DNA of 64,000 nucleotides, taken from assembly GCA_010279815.1 (NCBI GenBank), contig QEOQ01000104.1, positions 124,001-188,000 of the forward strand, in the 5' to 3' direction. A model generated the notes under the pieces. The model was not told the origin of the DNA and made no database searches. It saw nothing but the letters and a program-made list of their open reading frames with translations. Positions 11,363-23,300 of this stretch are shown here, piece after piece (positions within the stretch are counted from its first letter, which is position 1; each line of letters opens with the position of its first letter). The position numbers and the translations under genes were made by a program. The stretch is from Brachionus plicatilis. Taxonomy: Eukaryota; Rotifera; Eurotatoria; Ploima; Brachionidae.

Positions 11363-12231
11363 AGTTTTATGAAATTTTTTTTTTTATTAATTTTGGGATT
11401 TAAATAAAATATTTTTTGTAGAAAATCTGAGCTCACTTTACATTTATCCTAATTATTTCCAATTACTTTGGTTAACCAACTAATCAGCATTTTAAATTTT
11501 CCCTTCAATCCTTTTTATTTCAAAACATATTTTATTTAGAATTTTCAAAATATTCAATTATCAAAGACTTGACAAAAATAAAAAAAATATCAAATTCTAA
11601 TTAACTTAAGAAAAAGTCTAATGCATCATAAAATATTATTTTCATAGATTCAAAATTCTCACAAAACATTAGAAATTTGTAATTAAAATTATGTTAAAAC
11701 TGATCTAACCCATGATTACAAAGAATAAAGATTACAAATTTATGATAATCAATCGACTAAAAATAATCTAAGTTCATACAGGCGTCCAGAATGTTGCTTC
11801 GCCAAACATTTCTGTTACTTGTAGCTGCTTTGTTCTCGTTTATTCTGGGGTAATGTTTCTTCGTATTTTATAAAGTCTCCGTGTAATAATCAGAGTTGTT
11901 TAAAAGCCCCAATAAAAAGCCAACAATCAACAATTATTTTATTCTGTTTTTATTAATTATTTAAGATAAATATCACAAAGAATAAAAGAAGTATTTCAAA
12001 AAAACAAAACAAAAATAACACTAATTTAAATTATATTGTAACTTTATCATAAAGTTTTGAAATAATACTTGAACTATTGATAATTTTTTCAATATTTGCT
12101 CCTTCGCGACTCTGAAAACATTATCTATTATCGTCGAGCGATTTACAGTCATTTTTATGTATGTAACAAACTGAATTTTTACTCAATTGTAAAACAAATA
12201 TTTAATTATATTAAATTATATTAAATTTATG
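11363..12231. other. AT-rich intergenic DNA with one less AT-rich patch
   Basis: Mostly featureless. The exception is 11780-11900, where base composition rises and a 20-codon frame at 11791-11853 reads as a short, strongly hydrophobic peptide (MLLRQTFLLLV, then ALFSFILG) ending in TAA. It could be a micropeptide or a signal-peptide exon with a GGGGTAATG donor, but no convincing second exon was found. Confidence 0.4.
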
Positions 12232-12702
12232 GGTAACTTGAAGTTCATGATAATGATCAAATGATCAAGACTTGGTTTATTATAATCTTAATAAAAATGA
12301 TTAAATAATCTTTTTTTAATTATTTTTTAAATTAAATTTTAATGAAAATTTTTTTTTTTCTAATTGATTTTTAATTGATTCTTCTAAAATTTTTATTTTT
12401 GAAACTTTAGCGACAAATTTAAAATCCACATTTACGTATCCAAATTATGACTTTAAATGATATTTAAATATCAATTAAAGCATATAGCGGCGAAAAAAAA
12501 GTCAAATTTTGTATTGCAGAATTTCAAAATATTGATTATGATTTTATTTTTACTTCTGATAAAAATCCATATAATTTCTATCTAATTTTTGATTAAAAAA
12601 ATCATGTTTAAAAAAGTTTGGTCATTTATTATTAAAAAATTGATATAAATGAAAAAGTAAAAATTTTGATCTGAAATTATCGCTTGATCATGAACTTTGC
12701 CA
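12232..12702. mobile_element. MITE family A, copy 2 (degraded)
   Basis: A 471-bp element. The left end GGTAACTTGAAGTTCATG and the right end, a short-deleted form of CATGAACTTCAAGTTGCC, identify family A. Interior blocks match copies at 7935 and 42111. Flanking 9-mers (AAATTTATG and AAATTTTCC) match at only 6 of 9 positions, consistent with an older insertion. Confidence 0.75.
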
Positions 12703-12795
12703 AATTTTCCTCCTTTTTTTTCTGTATATTATTTCAATTTTTCCATGGGAATTAAACTTTAATTAAATAAATAAAATAAAAATATCAAAATTATT

Positions 12796-12970
12796 GGCAT
12801 TGTGAATTTTGGTAAAAAAAAAATTAAATATTAAAAATACCAGAGCTTAAGTTCTGAAAGACCAAAACATGCTCTGTAAATTGTATCAGCTGCTACCAAT
12901 ATACTGACTCAGCAAAACTCTGTCATAAATCTGCAAATTCAGACAATTGTTAATTTGGTATATTATATTT
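12796..12970. mobile_element. Partial copy of MITE family G
   Basis: Starts with GGCATTGTGAATTTTGG, the terminal repeat of the element at 51280-51620, followed by the TGTATCAGCTG and CTGCAAAT blocks typical of that family. The right end is lost and the sequence abuts the Tigger-like end at 12971. Confidence 0.55.
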
Positions 12971-13520
12971 CAGTCAACTCGCTTTTATTCGGACAGAAAA
13001 CGCCCCATAAAAAACGTGTCCGGATTAAATTGTACGAACTAATGAATAAGCCTGATTTGTTTAAAAAACCAAAAAATGTACTGATAAAAAAATACGATAT
13101 ATTTATCATAGAAAAACAATAAAATTTTGATTAAATTTTAACATGAACAAGTTTTAAATATTATTTTTTCAAAAAAAAATTTATCTAATCTGCTTTAAAA
13201 CATAGCGGTGTCTTTCATAAAAATCATAAGGTTTTTAAAATATAATGAATTTTCATAATCTTAATCATTAAACGAACTATAATTTTCTAAATATTTTCAA
13301 AACAACTAAAAACTTTCAAATGCATCTTTGAGCGTAATTTTTTCAGTCTCCACTTTAGCTTGAATATCTTCTTCAATTTTAATTTCACTTGATTGGGAAA
13401 TCATATTAACAATTTCTTTATCTGTTAGCGGTTCTCTTATTGATTCAATGTCATCTAATTCTATAAACTCTTTAGCTGTGCTGACATAATCATAGACGAC
13501 TCTACGGAGACGTTTTCAAC
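12971..13520 (-). pseudogene. Tigger/pogo-like DNA transposon remnant (transposase C-terminus)
   Basis: Read on the minus strand, about 13306-13490 encodes a stop-free tail of roughly 60 residues containing LTDKEIVNMI followed by an acidic stretch and a final FESF before TAG. The phrase L-T-D-x-E-I-V in an acidic C-terminus is typical of Tigger/jerky/CENP-B-type pogo transposases. Towards its 3' side, at 12971, sits CAGTCAACTCGCTTTTAT, a pogo-like terminal repeat with an inner CGGACA...TGTCCG palindrome. A related end occurs at 40352. The catalytic DDE domain and the other end are missing, so this is a fossil. Family assignment is by motif only. Confidence 0.6.
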
Positions 13521-14025
13521 TACCCATAACTAAGTTAGTAGAGATATTTTCTGATTTAATAATTTACAAATTTAGCATATTAATTCATAGAGTACAAAAA
13601 CTGTATTATTTTGTTTTAAGATAAATTAAATAAATTAAAAACGTCAATGAGAAATCAAGATAAATATCAATTCGGAATATCAAAAAGAGTAAAGATTGCA
13701 TAAAATGGTCATGGCAATAACAATGTTACTTGCAATTAATTAAATTGAAATAAATTAAATGAAAGTAATTTGATAAGTTATTGATTTTCAGAATCATAGA
13801 TCATAGATCATTTAAAATAGTTGTTCTTGTGATTGAGAGTCATTCAGATTGTAGCAACAACAATAATTTGACTTGATAGATAATAAAATGTGTTTATTAA
13901 AAAATAAATTCTATTTTTTGTCTATAGAAAATTAAATTAAATTAAATTGAATTAAAGGTAAACTAAAAACTACAAATATCCTAAAAAAAAAAAAAACAAA
14001 AAAAACAACAAAAAAAAAAAAACAA
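13521..14025. other. AT-rich spacer with long A run
   Basis: No coding signal. The end nearest the LRR gene (13980-14020) is nearly pure A with a few C, likely the 3' UTR side of that minus-strand gene. Confidence 0.5.
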
Positions 14026-15171
14026 TTATGCCTGATTTAACATTGGGTTTGTTTGATCGGTCTCATTTGCATCTTGATTCAGTTGATAATATAATTTTGT
14101 TTGCTTGGGCTTGGCTAACTCATTCAAGTGATGTCGCATAATTCTAATACGATTGGTTTTGTTGACATTGTGGGCGCAGAAGCAGCACACACACACCACA
14201 ATCAAAACAAAAACAACACTCAGCACACAAATCAAAGTCACTTCTGTTGGACTCATCGAATTGACGTCACACAACTTTTCGATTGCGTTGTACTTGCACT
14301 TTTGAGACGGATCCTCGGCCTTCAAATCAAAAAAGCTTCTATTGACGTAATAAAGTGGCGCCGAGCACGTCAAATTTAGACGAAATTTGAGCACTCGATT
14401 CACAAAAAAAGCATCACAATCGCACACAACCGGATTTTGGTGCAAATTTATGAGCGGAGGTCTGTACAATTTGGCTATGGGTCTTATGTTCATGTTGCTG
14501 AAGGTGCACGCGTCAATCTTATCGATGCTGTTGTTGGACAAGTCGACGAGCTCAATTGAGCTCAGACCGTTGAATTGATTGTGAGCTATGTACTGGATGC
14601 GATTGCTGGACAAGTCGAGGCTTTTCAAGCGTCTGCATTGAACAAAATTGTTGGTGGAAAACGACATTAGGTTGTTGGACAAATTTAGGTGCTCAAGCGA
14701 GGCCATGTTGTCGAATAGACTGGCCGCTACTTTGCCCAGTCTATTTGAACTCAAATCCAAGTGAGTTGCATAGAAGAATGAAGAGTTGTCGAACGCGTCC
14801 ATTTCGATGGCCTCAATGCCCAGTCCTCTCAGACTGAGCGATTTAACTTTAAGATTTCGAAATAGATTGGCCTTAAGAACGCCATATTTGGCATCTAGCC
14901 GTTCGTCTGCTCCTCTTGCTGCATTAAATTCAATTGTGTAAAATATGAAATTTTGTTCGTCAATTGGCAATTTTTTGTTCAGATTAAAATCGATGAATTT
15001 AGTCCAGTTGCATTTGAGCAATATTGACGTGTAGTGGTTGTCGATTTGGGACAAAATTGTGTGATTGCATACTTTTTCGATGACGAGCGGTTCGTACTCG
15101 AATGTAGCGAGAAGCACACTGCACGAGCACACCACAACACCAATAAACACACTCAATTCCAATTTGAACAT
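14026..15171 (-). CDS. Leucine-rich-repeat single-pass membrane protein
   Basis: Single exon, 381 residues, type I topology. A signal peptide is at about 1-23. A divergent Cys-containing N-terminal region is followed by about five LRRs (108-225) with repeated LDLSSNRL / LNLSNNL / LDLSSNRI / VDLSNNSI phrases. A C-terminal LRR cap follows (CDC at 250-252, then Cys 269, 292 and 301), then a transmembrane segment at 311-333 rich in V and C and a 48-residue cytoplasmic tail. Such proteins act in cell adhesion or receptor complexes. I cannot assign an orthologue: there are no Ig, TIR or FN3 domains, and the tail carries no motif I recognise. Confidence 0.85.
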   Translation of the reverse strand: MFKLELSVFIGVVVCSCSVLLATFEYEPLVIEKVCNHTILSQIDNHYTSILLKCNWTKFIDFNLNKKLPIDEQNFIFYTIEFNAARGADERLDAKYGVLKANLFRNLKVKSLSLRGLGIEAIEMDAFDNSSFFYATHLDLSSNRLGKVAASLFDNMASLEHLNLSNNLMSFSTNNFVQCRRLKSLDLSSNRIQYIAHNQFNGLSSIELVDLSNNSIDKIDACTFSNMNIRPIAKLYRPPLINLHQNPVVCDCDAFFVNRVLKFRLNLTCSAPLYYVNRSFFDLKAEDPSQKCKYNAIEKLCDVNSMSPTEVTLICVLSVVFVLIVVCVCCFCAHNVNKTNRIRIMRHHLNELAKPKQTKLYYQLNQDANETDQTNPMLNQA

Positions 15172-15330
15172 TGCTCTTATCTAAATTTACACAAGAATGC
15201 TCTCAAAGAATATTTTTTTAAAGAAAAAAAGAAAAAAGAAATTTCAGAAATTTTAGAGAAATAAATTCGACTTTTTTGGATGATTCTCTCACAGACTAAA
15301 GCGTCGAACACAAATATAATTTATTGCTAA

Positions 15331-15640
15331 GACGCTTTTTTTTTTCTTTTCTTTTTTCTTTTCTTTTTTCTTTTCTTTTTTAAAACAAACAAGAACAAGA
15401 TCGCACTGCTGCCATTTGGATACATTGTTGGTGGAAAAAAATATATATTATTCAAATTTAATTTTTGTGTTGAGGAAATAATGTTTTGTGGGCTGTTGCG
15501 TAACTCAAACGTATTGATTTGGCCCGTTTTACTTTGTGCCACTAATCGATGCTAATATATGCTAAGCTTGAAAAGGAAAGCAACAACAACAATAACAACA
15601 ACAACAACAGCAGCAGCAACAGCAGCAAAAAATCAATATT
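15331..15640. repeat. Simple repeats upstream of the LRR gene
   Basis: A (CTTTTTT)n/(CTTTT)n pyrimidine tract spans 15335-15382. A CAA/CAG-rich repeat spans about 15581-15630. The short frames that cross them on either strand are repeat artefacts. Confidence 0.8.
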
Positions 15641-18197
15641 AAAAAACTAGGAGAAGAATTATACATAAATTGATATCAGGATTGCATTTATTATTTGATT
15701 ATTTTTTTTTTGTTTTTTTTTACGAAAATTAATTTGTGTAACGAGGCGCCAAATCTCTTAATTATTTTTTCTTGATATGTCAACAAGCTGCAATTTGATG
15801 CGGCTTTTGACATTTTTTCGACTCTTTTTTTGGCAAATATTATTTATTGAGCCAGTCTTCTAATGTTCTCTTTCCTATTGATTAATATCTTGAACAAAAA
15901 AAATAAATTATCATTTTTATTCTATCTATTTAATATATTGTATTATATTATGAACGCAATTTTCAATCACTTGTTTATTTTACTATATTCGCAATTGCTA
16001 TCATTTTATGAAATTGATCAAAATTCTCATGAAGAGAAAAATCATAAAAATTTCTAATTAGACTTCAATTGCTGAAATGTTTTCATTGATAATATTTATT
16101 TTTATCAATAAGAGCCTTCTTAAAACTTACATTAAATTCTTTTTTGCGATTTAAGACTCTTAGAACACACACACATAATTCTTCATTGATTTCAATTTAC
16201 TTCAAATGAATTATCAAAAGATTGAACCAAATCTACAATTTTGACATGATCGTTGAAATTTACGAGAAATATTAAAAGCCCCCCAAGAAAAATATTTTTT
16301 CAATTTTTTATTTAAAAGAAGATGATTTTCACAAATTGAAAAAAATTAATTTTAAATAAATTCAAGCTAATTTTTTTTTACAATAAATGTAATTAGTAGC
16401 ACATTTATTCAATAAATTTAAAACAGTTATTTTTGTAAAAAATTTCAATTTTCTTCAATTTTTTGTTGGCGTGTTTTTCTAGCAACTCTGATTATTTCAT
16501 TTTATTTCTAATTTTACACAATGATTTTATTTTTACAAATAACATGTTAGAAATTCATGTTATTTAAAATAATATTGATTAATAGTAAAATTCCAGATTT
16601 AGCTAAAATCTCTTAAATCTTATATGTCAATAAAAAAAAGCAAATTAAATTAACTTCAAAGCTTCGATATTTTTTTTACCTGATTTCGACTTCAGACACA
16701 ATAATAATTAAACTAAAATTATTTAAAAGTGAAATTGTTGTCTTGTTAATCAAATATGTTTTCCATTTTGGATGATATAATTAGGAAAAAAATTCTTTTC
16801 TAATTATGTTAAAAATTGCCGAACACTTATTTTTCTATTTCGCTTTTAGGCCATTGAATAACATTTTTTAACATTATATTCTGTCCTTAAAATATAAAAA
16901 CAAAAATATAAAAATTAAATATAAAAATTACCAGTTATTTGTTATTCATGAAAAATTATTTTTGAAAAATTTTGGGGTTAAAAAATTACTTATCTGTTGT
17001 AACTCATGCTATAGCTACAACAATTGCCTCACCGAATAGAAGCGATTTGCTGCAGTAATGTAAAATTAAGTAAATCGCAACTAAAATAAAGTTTTTATTA
17101 AAAAATTTTATAATTTAAAATTTTAATTTAAAATTTCTCATTTTTGTTTTCTTTTTCCATTTTGTTTACTAAAATGAAAAATAGTTTTTGTTGATTTTGT
17201 TACAAAATGGTTTTCAAAATGTGTTTTTGTCCTGGGCAAAAAGTGGTCATATTTTTCTTAAATAAAGATATTACAAAAACAAAAAGTCTTTTGCTTTACC
17301 TTCCTTAATAATAATAATAATTTTAAAATTCACTAATAATTTTTACATTCACAATATTTACATGTTTCACTCATTATTTGGGTATCGAATACCAAAATTA
17401 AGTTTTGATTTTTTTTTTAATAAATTTTTTTAAAAATAATGTTTAACTTTTTTATTTTTAATTCTGTATTTTAATCCAAACATAATTAAAACATAGTTTA
17501 GTAATTTTTTATTTAATAAAATTTTGTCACATTTAGAAAATCTCTGGCAACGACCATTTTTTTGTAATTTTACCATTTTGAAGATTCGTACTTAAAAATT
17601 GGTTAAAATAGCAACTCCTTTATGGATAAAATAAACATATAAAGTAATTGAGACTATAAGATGGCAAATAATTGGTCTATTGAAAAATAAATTAAAATAC
17701 GATACAAGTATAATATATCGGGTTCCATTTATAGTTCCAAAGTAGTGTAATTGAATTTGCTGAGAGCCATATTGAGTCAACCATCTCTCAATCTGTTTTA
17801 AATATTTGTTTATAATTTTTTGCAAAAAAATATCCTTTCTAAAAATAAAATATGTAAAATGATCAGTGACAAATAAAATAATGGCGTTGATAAAAATCCA
17901 AAAAAAAAGTGGGTTTTAGACAGATCTTTTGACGAATCCAGCATCCAAGCAACTTAGTATCTATCTTACTTAGGGACAAGAATTAAAAAATGTCACAAGG
18001 CTTGGCAAAACATAGGCCTATTTAACGGAACCTGATAAGAGTTTTTTAAACTAAGTCTTAAGTCAAAAAACACAATGAATTATTATTATTATTAAGAAAA
18101 GTCATTTTCTATTTTATGAGCTATTTTTTTAATTTAAAATTTTCTATAAGCTGTAATTACCTTTTTTTGAAAAAATAATCTAAATTTTATTTATTTT
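15641..18197. other. AT-rich intergenic DNA, no gene seen
   Basis: About 2.5 kb of very AT-rich sequence. A slightly less AT-rich patch near 17000-17060 and a 77-codon minus frame at 17592-17825 were inspected and neither matches a family I recognise. Confidence 0.45.
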
Positions 18198-18206
18198 AAT
18201 ACTCTT

Positions 18207-18483
18207 AGTATTGTGAAATTCAAATACAAATTGAACAAAAATTCTTCATTTTTTAATAAATTAAAAGATTATAAATAACATTAAAAATTATGAAATTAAT
18301 GCAACTTAGCGCAATTGATTTTATCTACTAGAAAAAAAAATAAAAATTTTCAGATAAAAAGGTCCAACAAAGTATATTGCACTTTGAGGTTGGATTTTTT
18401 TAAATATTATTTATTAACTTTAATTTTAATTTATCAAAAAGTGACGAATTTTTGTTCAATTTGTATTTGGAACTCACAAAGCC
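18207..18483. mobile_element. MITE family J, copy 1
   Basis: A 277-bp foldback element. Ends are AGTATTGTGAAATTC at the left and the complement of GGCTTTGTGAGTTCC at the right; both continue with CAAATACAAATTGAAC. Flanked by a perfect 9-bp duplication AATACTCTT at 18198-18206 and 18484-18492. A longer, older copy lies near 56966-57865. It has no coding capacity. Confidence 0.85.
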
Positions 18484-18529
18484 AATACTCTTGCGGTCAA
18501 TGGTAATTTAATACTCTGAATAAACATAC

Positions 18530-18904
18530 CAGAGCTGGTCAAAAGTCAAACTTAAAGTCAGAATCGTTAAAAGTCAAAGTCAATGTCGACTTGGCTTTGA
18601 AATTTTTTTTTACACTTTAAAGTCTTGGCTTGGACTTTCATTTTAATAATTTAGACTTGAACTAGGCCGCCAAAAAAACTTGCTTGAACGGCAATCTATC
18701 TGTCAAGATCAGAGTCATATGATTTTTTGCCGTTCCAGGTAGCTATTTTATATTTAGCGGCCTACTTAATAAGAACCCTTAAAAGCGCTGTGTAAAGAAA
18801 AAAATATTAAAAAAAAAGTTTTGACCCTTACTTTATCAGAAAAAATTAAAGTCAAAGTCCAGACTTGACTTTGACTCCATGACTTTGACTTTTGACCAAT
18901 TCTG
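18530..18904. mobile_element. hAT-like MITE family D, copy 1
   Basis: A 375-bp element with ends CAGAGCTGGTCAAAAGTC and the complement CAGAATTGGTCAAAAGTC. Flanked by a perfect 8-bp duplication AAACATAC at 18522-18529 and 18905-18912. CAG ends with 8-bp duplications are the hAT hallmark. The interior is made of AAAGTC/GACTTT repeats around a central palindrome (GGCCGCC near 18665 and GGCGGCC-like near 18760). Confidence 0.9.
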
Positions 18905-18912
18905 AAACATAC

Positions 18913-20321
18913 TAATTAATGAAAATTCAAATAAATTTTTAAAATTTAACTCAAAAAACAAAATTTATTATAAATTTATAAAATAACCATTCTATGACTA
19001 AAGCTAGTTTTTTTTTAAAACTCAAAAACATAAAAGAATTTTGGACTTAATTAAATGATAAGTGAAAAGTTTGTCAATTTTTATTAAATTTTTGTCTTTA
19101 AATTAAAAAAAAATGTAAAAATAGATTTAAGAGCTAATTTATAATTTTAGTTTTCTTTATACAACTTACATTTATTAATCATTAATCATTAATCTTTTTT
19201 AATATTCATCAAACAAAAAAAATAAACAAAGTTTTTTTAAGTCGAATATGAATCCAAAATAGTAAAAAATGTTGATTGAATTTTTTAAATTTATCCACGG
19301 AGCTTGAAATTAATATATAATATATTAATGCTTATTTCTGAATTAAATACATGGCATTAAGGACTGTCTAAATCAAAAACTATTATCTTCAATTTTCTTT
19401 TAAGTTAAAAATAATTAAATTTCCCAATTAAAATTTTTGCTTCTGTTCTTTGTTTCAAAATTCCAATTTGGTTTATGTATAATTTTTGATTCAAAGACGA
19501 TTTTTTGTATCAGTTTTGAATCGAGTTGAGAATTGAATAAATTCTAATTTTAAATTAACTTCTTTGAAAGAATAGTGCCGAGTCAACAATGCCAAAAGCT
19601 TTGATCTTGAACTTTGATTGCAACTCTGATGTCGTAAGAATCATGCCAAAAAAAGAAACTAAGAAAAAAAATCATCTTCAAAGGTTAATGAAAAACACAA
19701 AATTTTTCATTTTAATTAAATTAATTATGATTTTTTTAAAATTTTAGTTCTGCAAATTAATTTTTTTTAATTATGAAAAGAATTTAAAAAATTTATTTTT
19801 AAATTTAGCATTTTTAAAATGTTTCTTTTTTATATAAAGGTTAATGAACAGATTAGAACCGATGTCATTAAAGACATATTAGCACTTTATTTATTTAATT
19901 TTTATAAAATAATTTTTTCAAATTATAAAAATAAACCAACTAGAAAAATTAGCTTCCAAAGCCAATTAAAAATTTTTCAGTTTTTATCACAAAAAATGCC
20001 ATAAATTTTTGGTAAATGAGTAAAAAGTTTCTAAAATTGGATGATTCTTGATATTGAGTGAATTTTCCAAGATATTTTCTTTTATTCTCTATTTAAAAAA
20101 TGATTGCTTAATAAATAGAAAAAAGAATAGTCTAATTTTTAAACATTGTTTATAACATTCAACTAAACATTAGAGTAACTCATCCATCAATCTATCCTGA
20201 AACTATTCACAATTATTCTGAGTTATTCAAGAGAATTAATTGAATTGTCTATAAAATGGTGCTTATTTTAGAATTATAATTTTAAATTTAGAAAAATAAA
20301 AAAAAAACACACAAATTCAAA
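18913..20321. other. AT-rich intergenic DNA upstream of ACSL
   Basis: No gene or clear repeat recognised. It presumably includes the ACSL promoter and 5' UTR. Confidence 0.45.
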
Positions 20322-23300
20322 GTGATGTATCCTTTTTACCACAATCAAAATCAGAATTGGCCCAATGCACAATTTACCTGCTTTTCTGCTTACAGTCAAC
20401 CATTCAATCAAGAAAATTATGCTCACAACAACGTTTACTTTACTCCACAGCCATTTTCATTCAATGGTACATTTTTTGCTGACCATAACAGCTACGTGTC
20501 GCAAAGCAACCGCCAGCCTATGCCCAAATCAACCGAGTCTTTAATTGACTATGCTAATTTTGACTACAAAAGACAAGCAAGAAAAGTTTGTGACGGAAAA
20601 GGCTTTTCTTATATTTCAAACCTAAACTCTGCTAATCATTTAATTCCTTATCACGATGAAAAAACTCGTACTATTTTCGATATATTTAGACAAGCTTATA
20701 AGTCTTCAGGTATACATTGATTATTTAAATTGAAATTTTTATCATCTAAAGATTATTCCAAATTAAGGGAGTAGAAATTTCCTAGGTTGGAAACCTGCAC
20801 AGCAACAACCATTCAAATGGATGACTTATTCTGATGCAAATGCACAAATAAAACAAATCGGCAGCTCATTGATTAAGCTCGGATTGAAACATGGTGCATT
20901 TGTGGGGATATTTGCCAAAAATCGACCCGAATGGGTTCTTACTGATCTAGCATGCGTTTCTTATTCATTCACCAGCATTCCCATGTACGAAACATTTGGT
21001 CCAGACGCAATTCCTTTTATACTCAAGCAAAGTTCATTAAAAATTTAAATTTAAAAAAAAATATTCTTAATATTATTTTTTTTATTTTTATTTTTAAGCC
21101 GATATGAAAATTGTTTTTTGTGAAGATTCAGCCAAAGCCGGTCTTTTGCTAAAATCAAATTCAAAAGAGCTAAAATTCATAATTGTTTATGAGAGTAAGA
21201 TTGATCCTGATGTTAAAGAGTTGGCCAAGAGAACAAATGTTACTATTTTGAATTTTAACTATTTGAGAACCATTGGCAAGGCAAATTTGGTTGATAGTCA
21301 GCCTCCACAGCCACAAGATATTTACACAATATGCTACACTAGTGGAACTACAGGCTTGCCAAAAGGAGCTATTCTCACTCATGCAAACATGGTTTCTAGT
21401 TTGAATGCGGCCTCTATTCTATTCAAAGTAAGTGTTTTATTCAATCAGCTAGCTGAACATTCAAAATATTTAAAATAAGAAAAAAAGGCAGTGTGAAATC
21501 TAAGAAAAAAATTACAGTACAAAAAGTAAAAACTTTATCATTTTTTTTTCTAATTGTGTTTCAAAAATGGTTCTGCAAAAAGTAACTACAAATGAAAAAT
21601 TATAAGCTCTATTAAACTCTGTAATTTTTTGCATTTTTTAAATCATATGTTTTTTGATGCTTTGCATTTTACAGAAAATTACAGAGTTTTTGCAGTGCTT
21701 ATAATTCGTTTGTACAATTTTGAACTTTTTGCAGAACCATTTTTTGCTCAAAATAAATTGTAACGTTTTTACTTTTAGTACTGTAATTTTTGTACTAAGA
21801 TTTCACATTACTGAAAAATAAAACAATTTTAAATTGAACTAAGTTTTTTTAAATTTAGGTTTAAAAATTGTTTTACAAAATGTATAAGCTAATGCAAAGT
21901 TTGTAGTACCCAAATTAAGTCTCTGCAATAATTCTGCAAGTCTGCAAAACACTTGATGAATTAGAAAATATTTTGCTGCACACTCCAAATTAGATTTTTT
22001 ACAGCGAGTTTTAGGCCAAACGAAAAAAGTTGTTTCGATTTAAAATTTTTGTTTTTGAATCGTTTCATACCATTCTTGTAATTTAGGAAAAAAATTGACG
22101 AGATTAACATTTTTTATTCGAAAAAACTTTTAATTGATTATATGAAATTGTAAAATGTTATTTTTAAAAAGTCTTAACTTTATGTTTTAGTTCATTTCCG
22201 AAACTTTATTGAAAATTTAGTATCCAAAATTTAATAATTTTTAATTCAAATTAAAATCTGTATTTGATTGCTTTACGCATTTTATTAAACGAATTTTTTC
22301 TTTAATTACTTATACGGTTATATTCCATTTTTGCTTTTTACAACAATATACGTAGAAATACGAAGAATATTGAAAATTTGTTTAGCCTTACGCCAAACTT
22401 GATAAATTTATAATTTTTTACTTTTGCAAACTAATGTATTTTTACGTATTTTAAAAAGTAAATTGTTGTAAAAAACAAAAAGCGAAGCATTGCTGGACAT
22501 CAAATAAAGAATGTAATAAAATGTTGTAAAATGACGTGATATTACGTTATGTCAAGTAAAACATTTTGCATAAAAAATCAATTAAAATTAACACAGTAAA
22601 AAATAATGATCAAATAAAATATCAATATTTTGATATTTCGTTTCTTTCTTTCTGATATTCCAAATGAAATTTTTTTTTGCAATTTGTAAATTTATTTTAT
22701 TTAAATGTTAAAATTCTGTCATCGCTACATAAATAATTTTACATTAGGTGGCTATAGTTGTAAAGAATTACAATTTACATGTTTAAATTGGTCAAATTTG
22801 AAAATTAAGAAAAACAAAAAATTTAATTTTAATTCTAAATTAAGATACAATTTGATGAAAAATAATCAATTTATTGCCAAATAATTCTTTAAATTATATA
22901 TTAAACTGGACTGTTAAATGCAACATTGTTTGTTTCACCTTTTAAATCAAACAGAAATAACTATAGTACAATATCCATATTTTTATTAAGAGTTTAAATT
23001 TTTTATAGGAATTTTACACAAAATGTTATAAACTGTAATATTATAAACTGTAAAAAAGGTAATTTTTGTAATAAAATTAAGTTTTCAGTAAAATTCAGTG
23101 GTTATGATGCTTTTTGTTTTATTTTTAACGCTAAAAACTTATTTTTCATTTAATTTAAAAGATAATTTCATGATTTCAAAGGGTTCAACAGTATTTACAT
23201 ATAAAAAAAATCACAAATCTTCTAAACAAATCTTCGTTCTGTGATTTATAGTTAAACACTCTAAAAAAATTTATTTAAAAGCAAGAAATAATATAAGATA

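Noticed and set aside
15863..16057. Short Leu/Phe/Ile/Asn-rich frame
   Set aside because: Composition matches random AT-rich DNA; no start context, domain or splice partner.
17592..17825. 77-codon minus-strand frame beginning QKIINKYLKQIERWL
   Set aside because: It faintly recalls a reverse-transcriptase fragment, but no diagnostic box is present and the composition is that of AT-rich noise.
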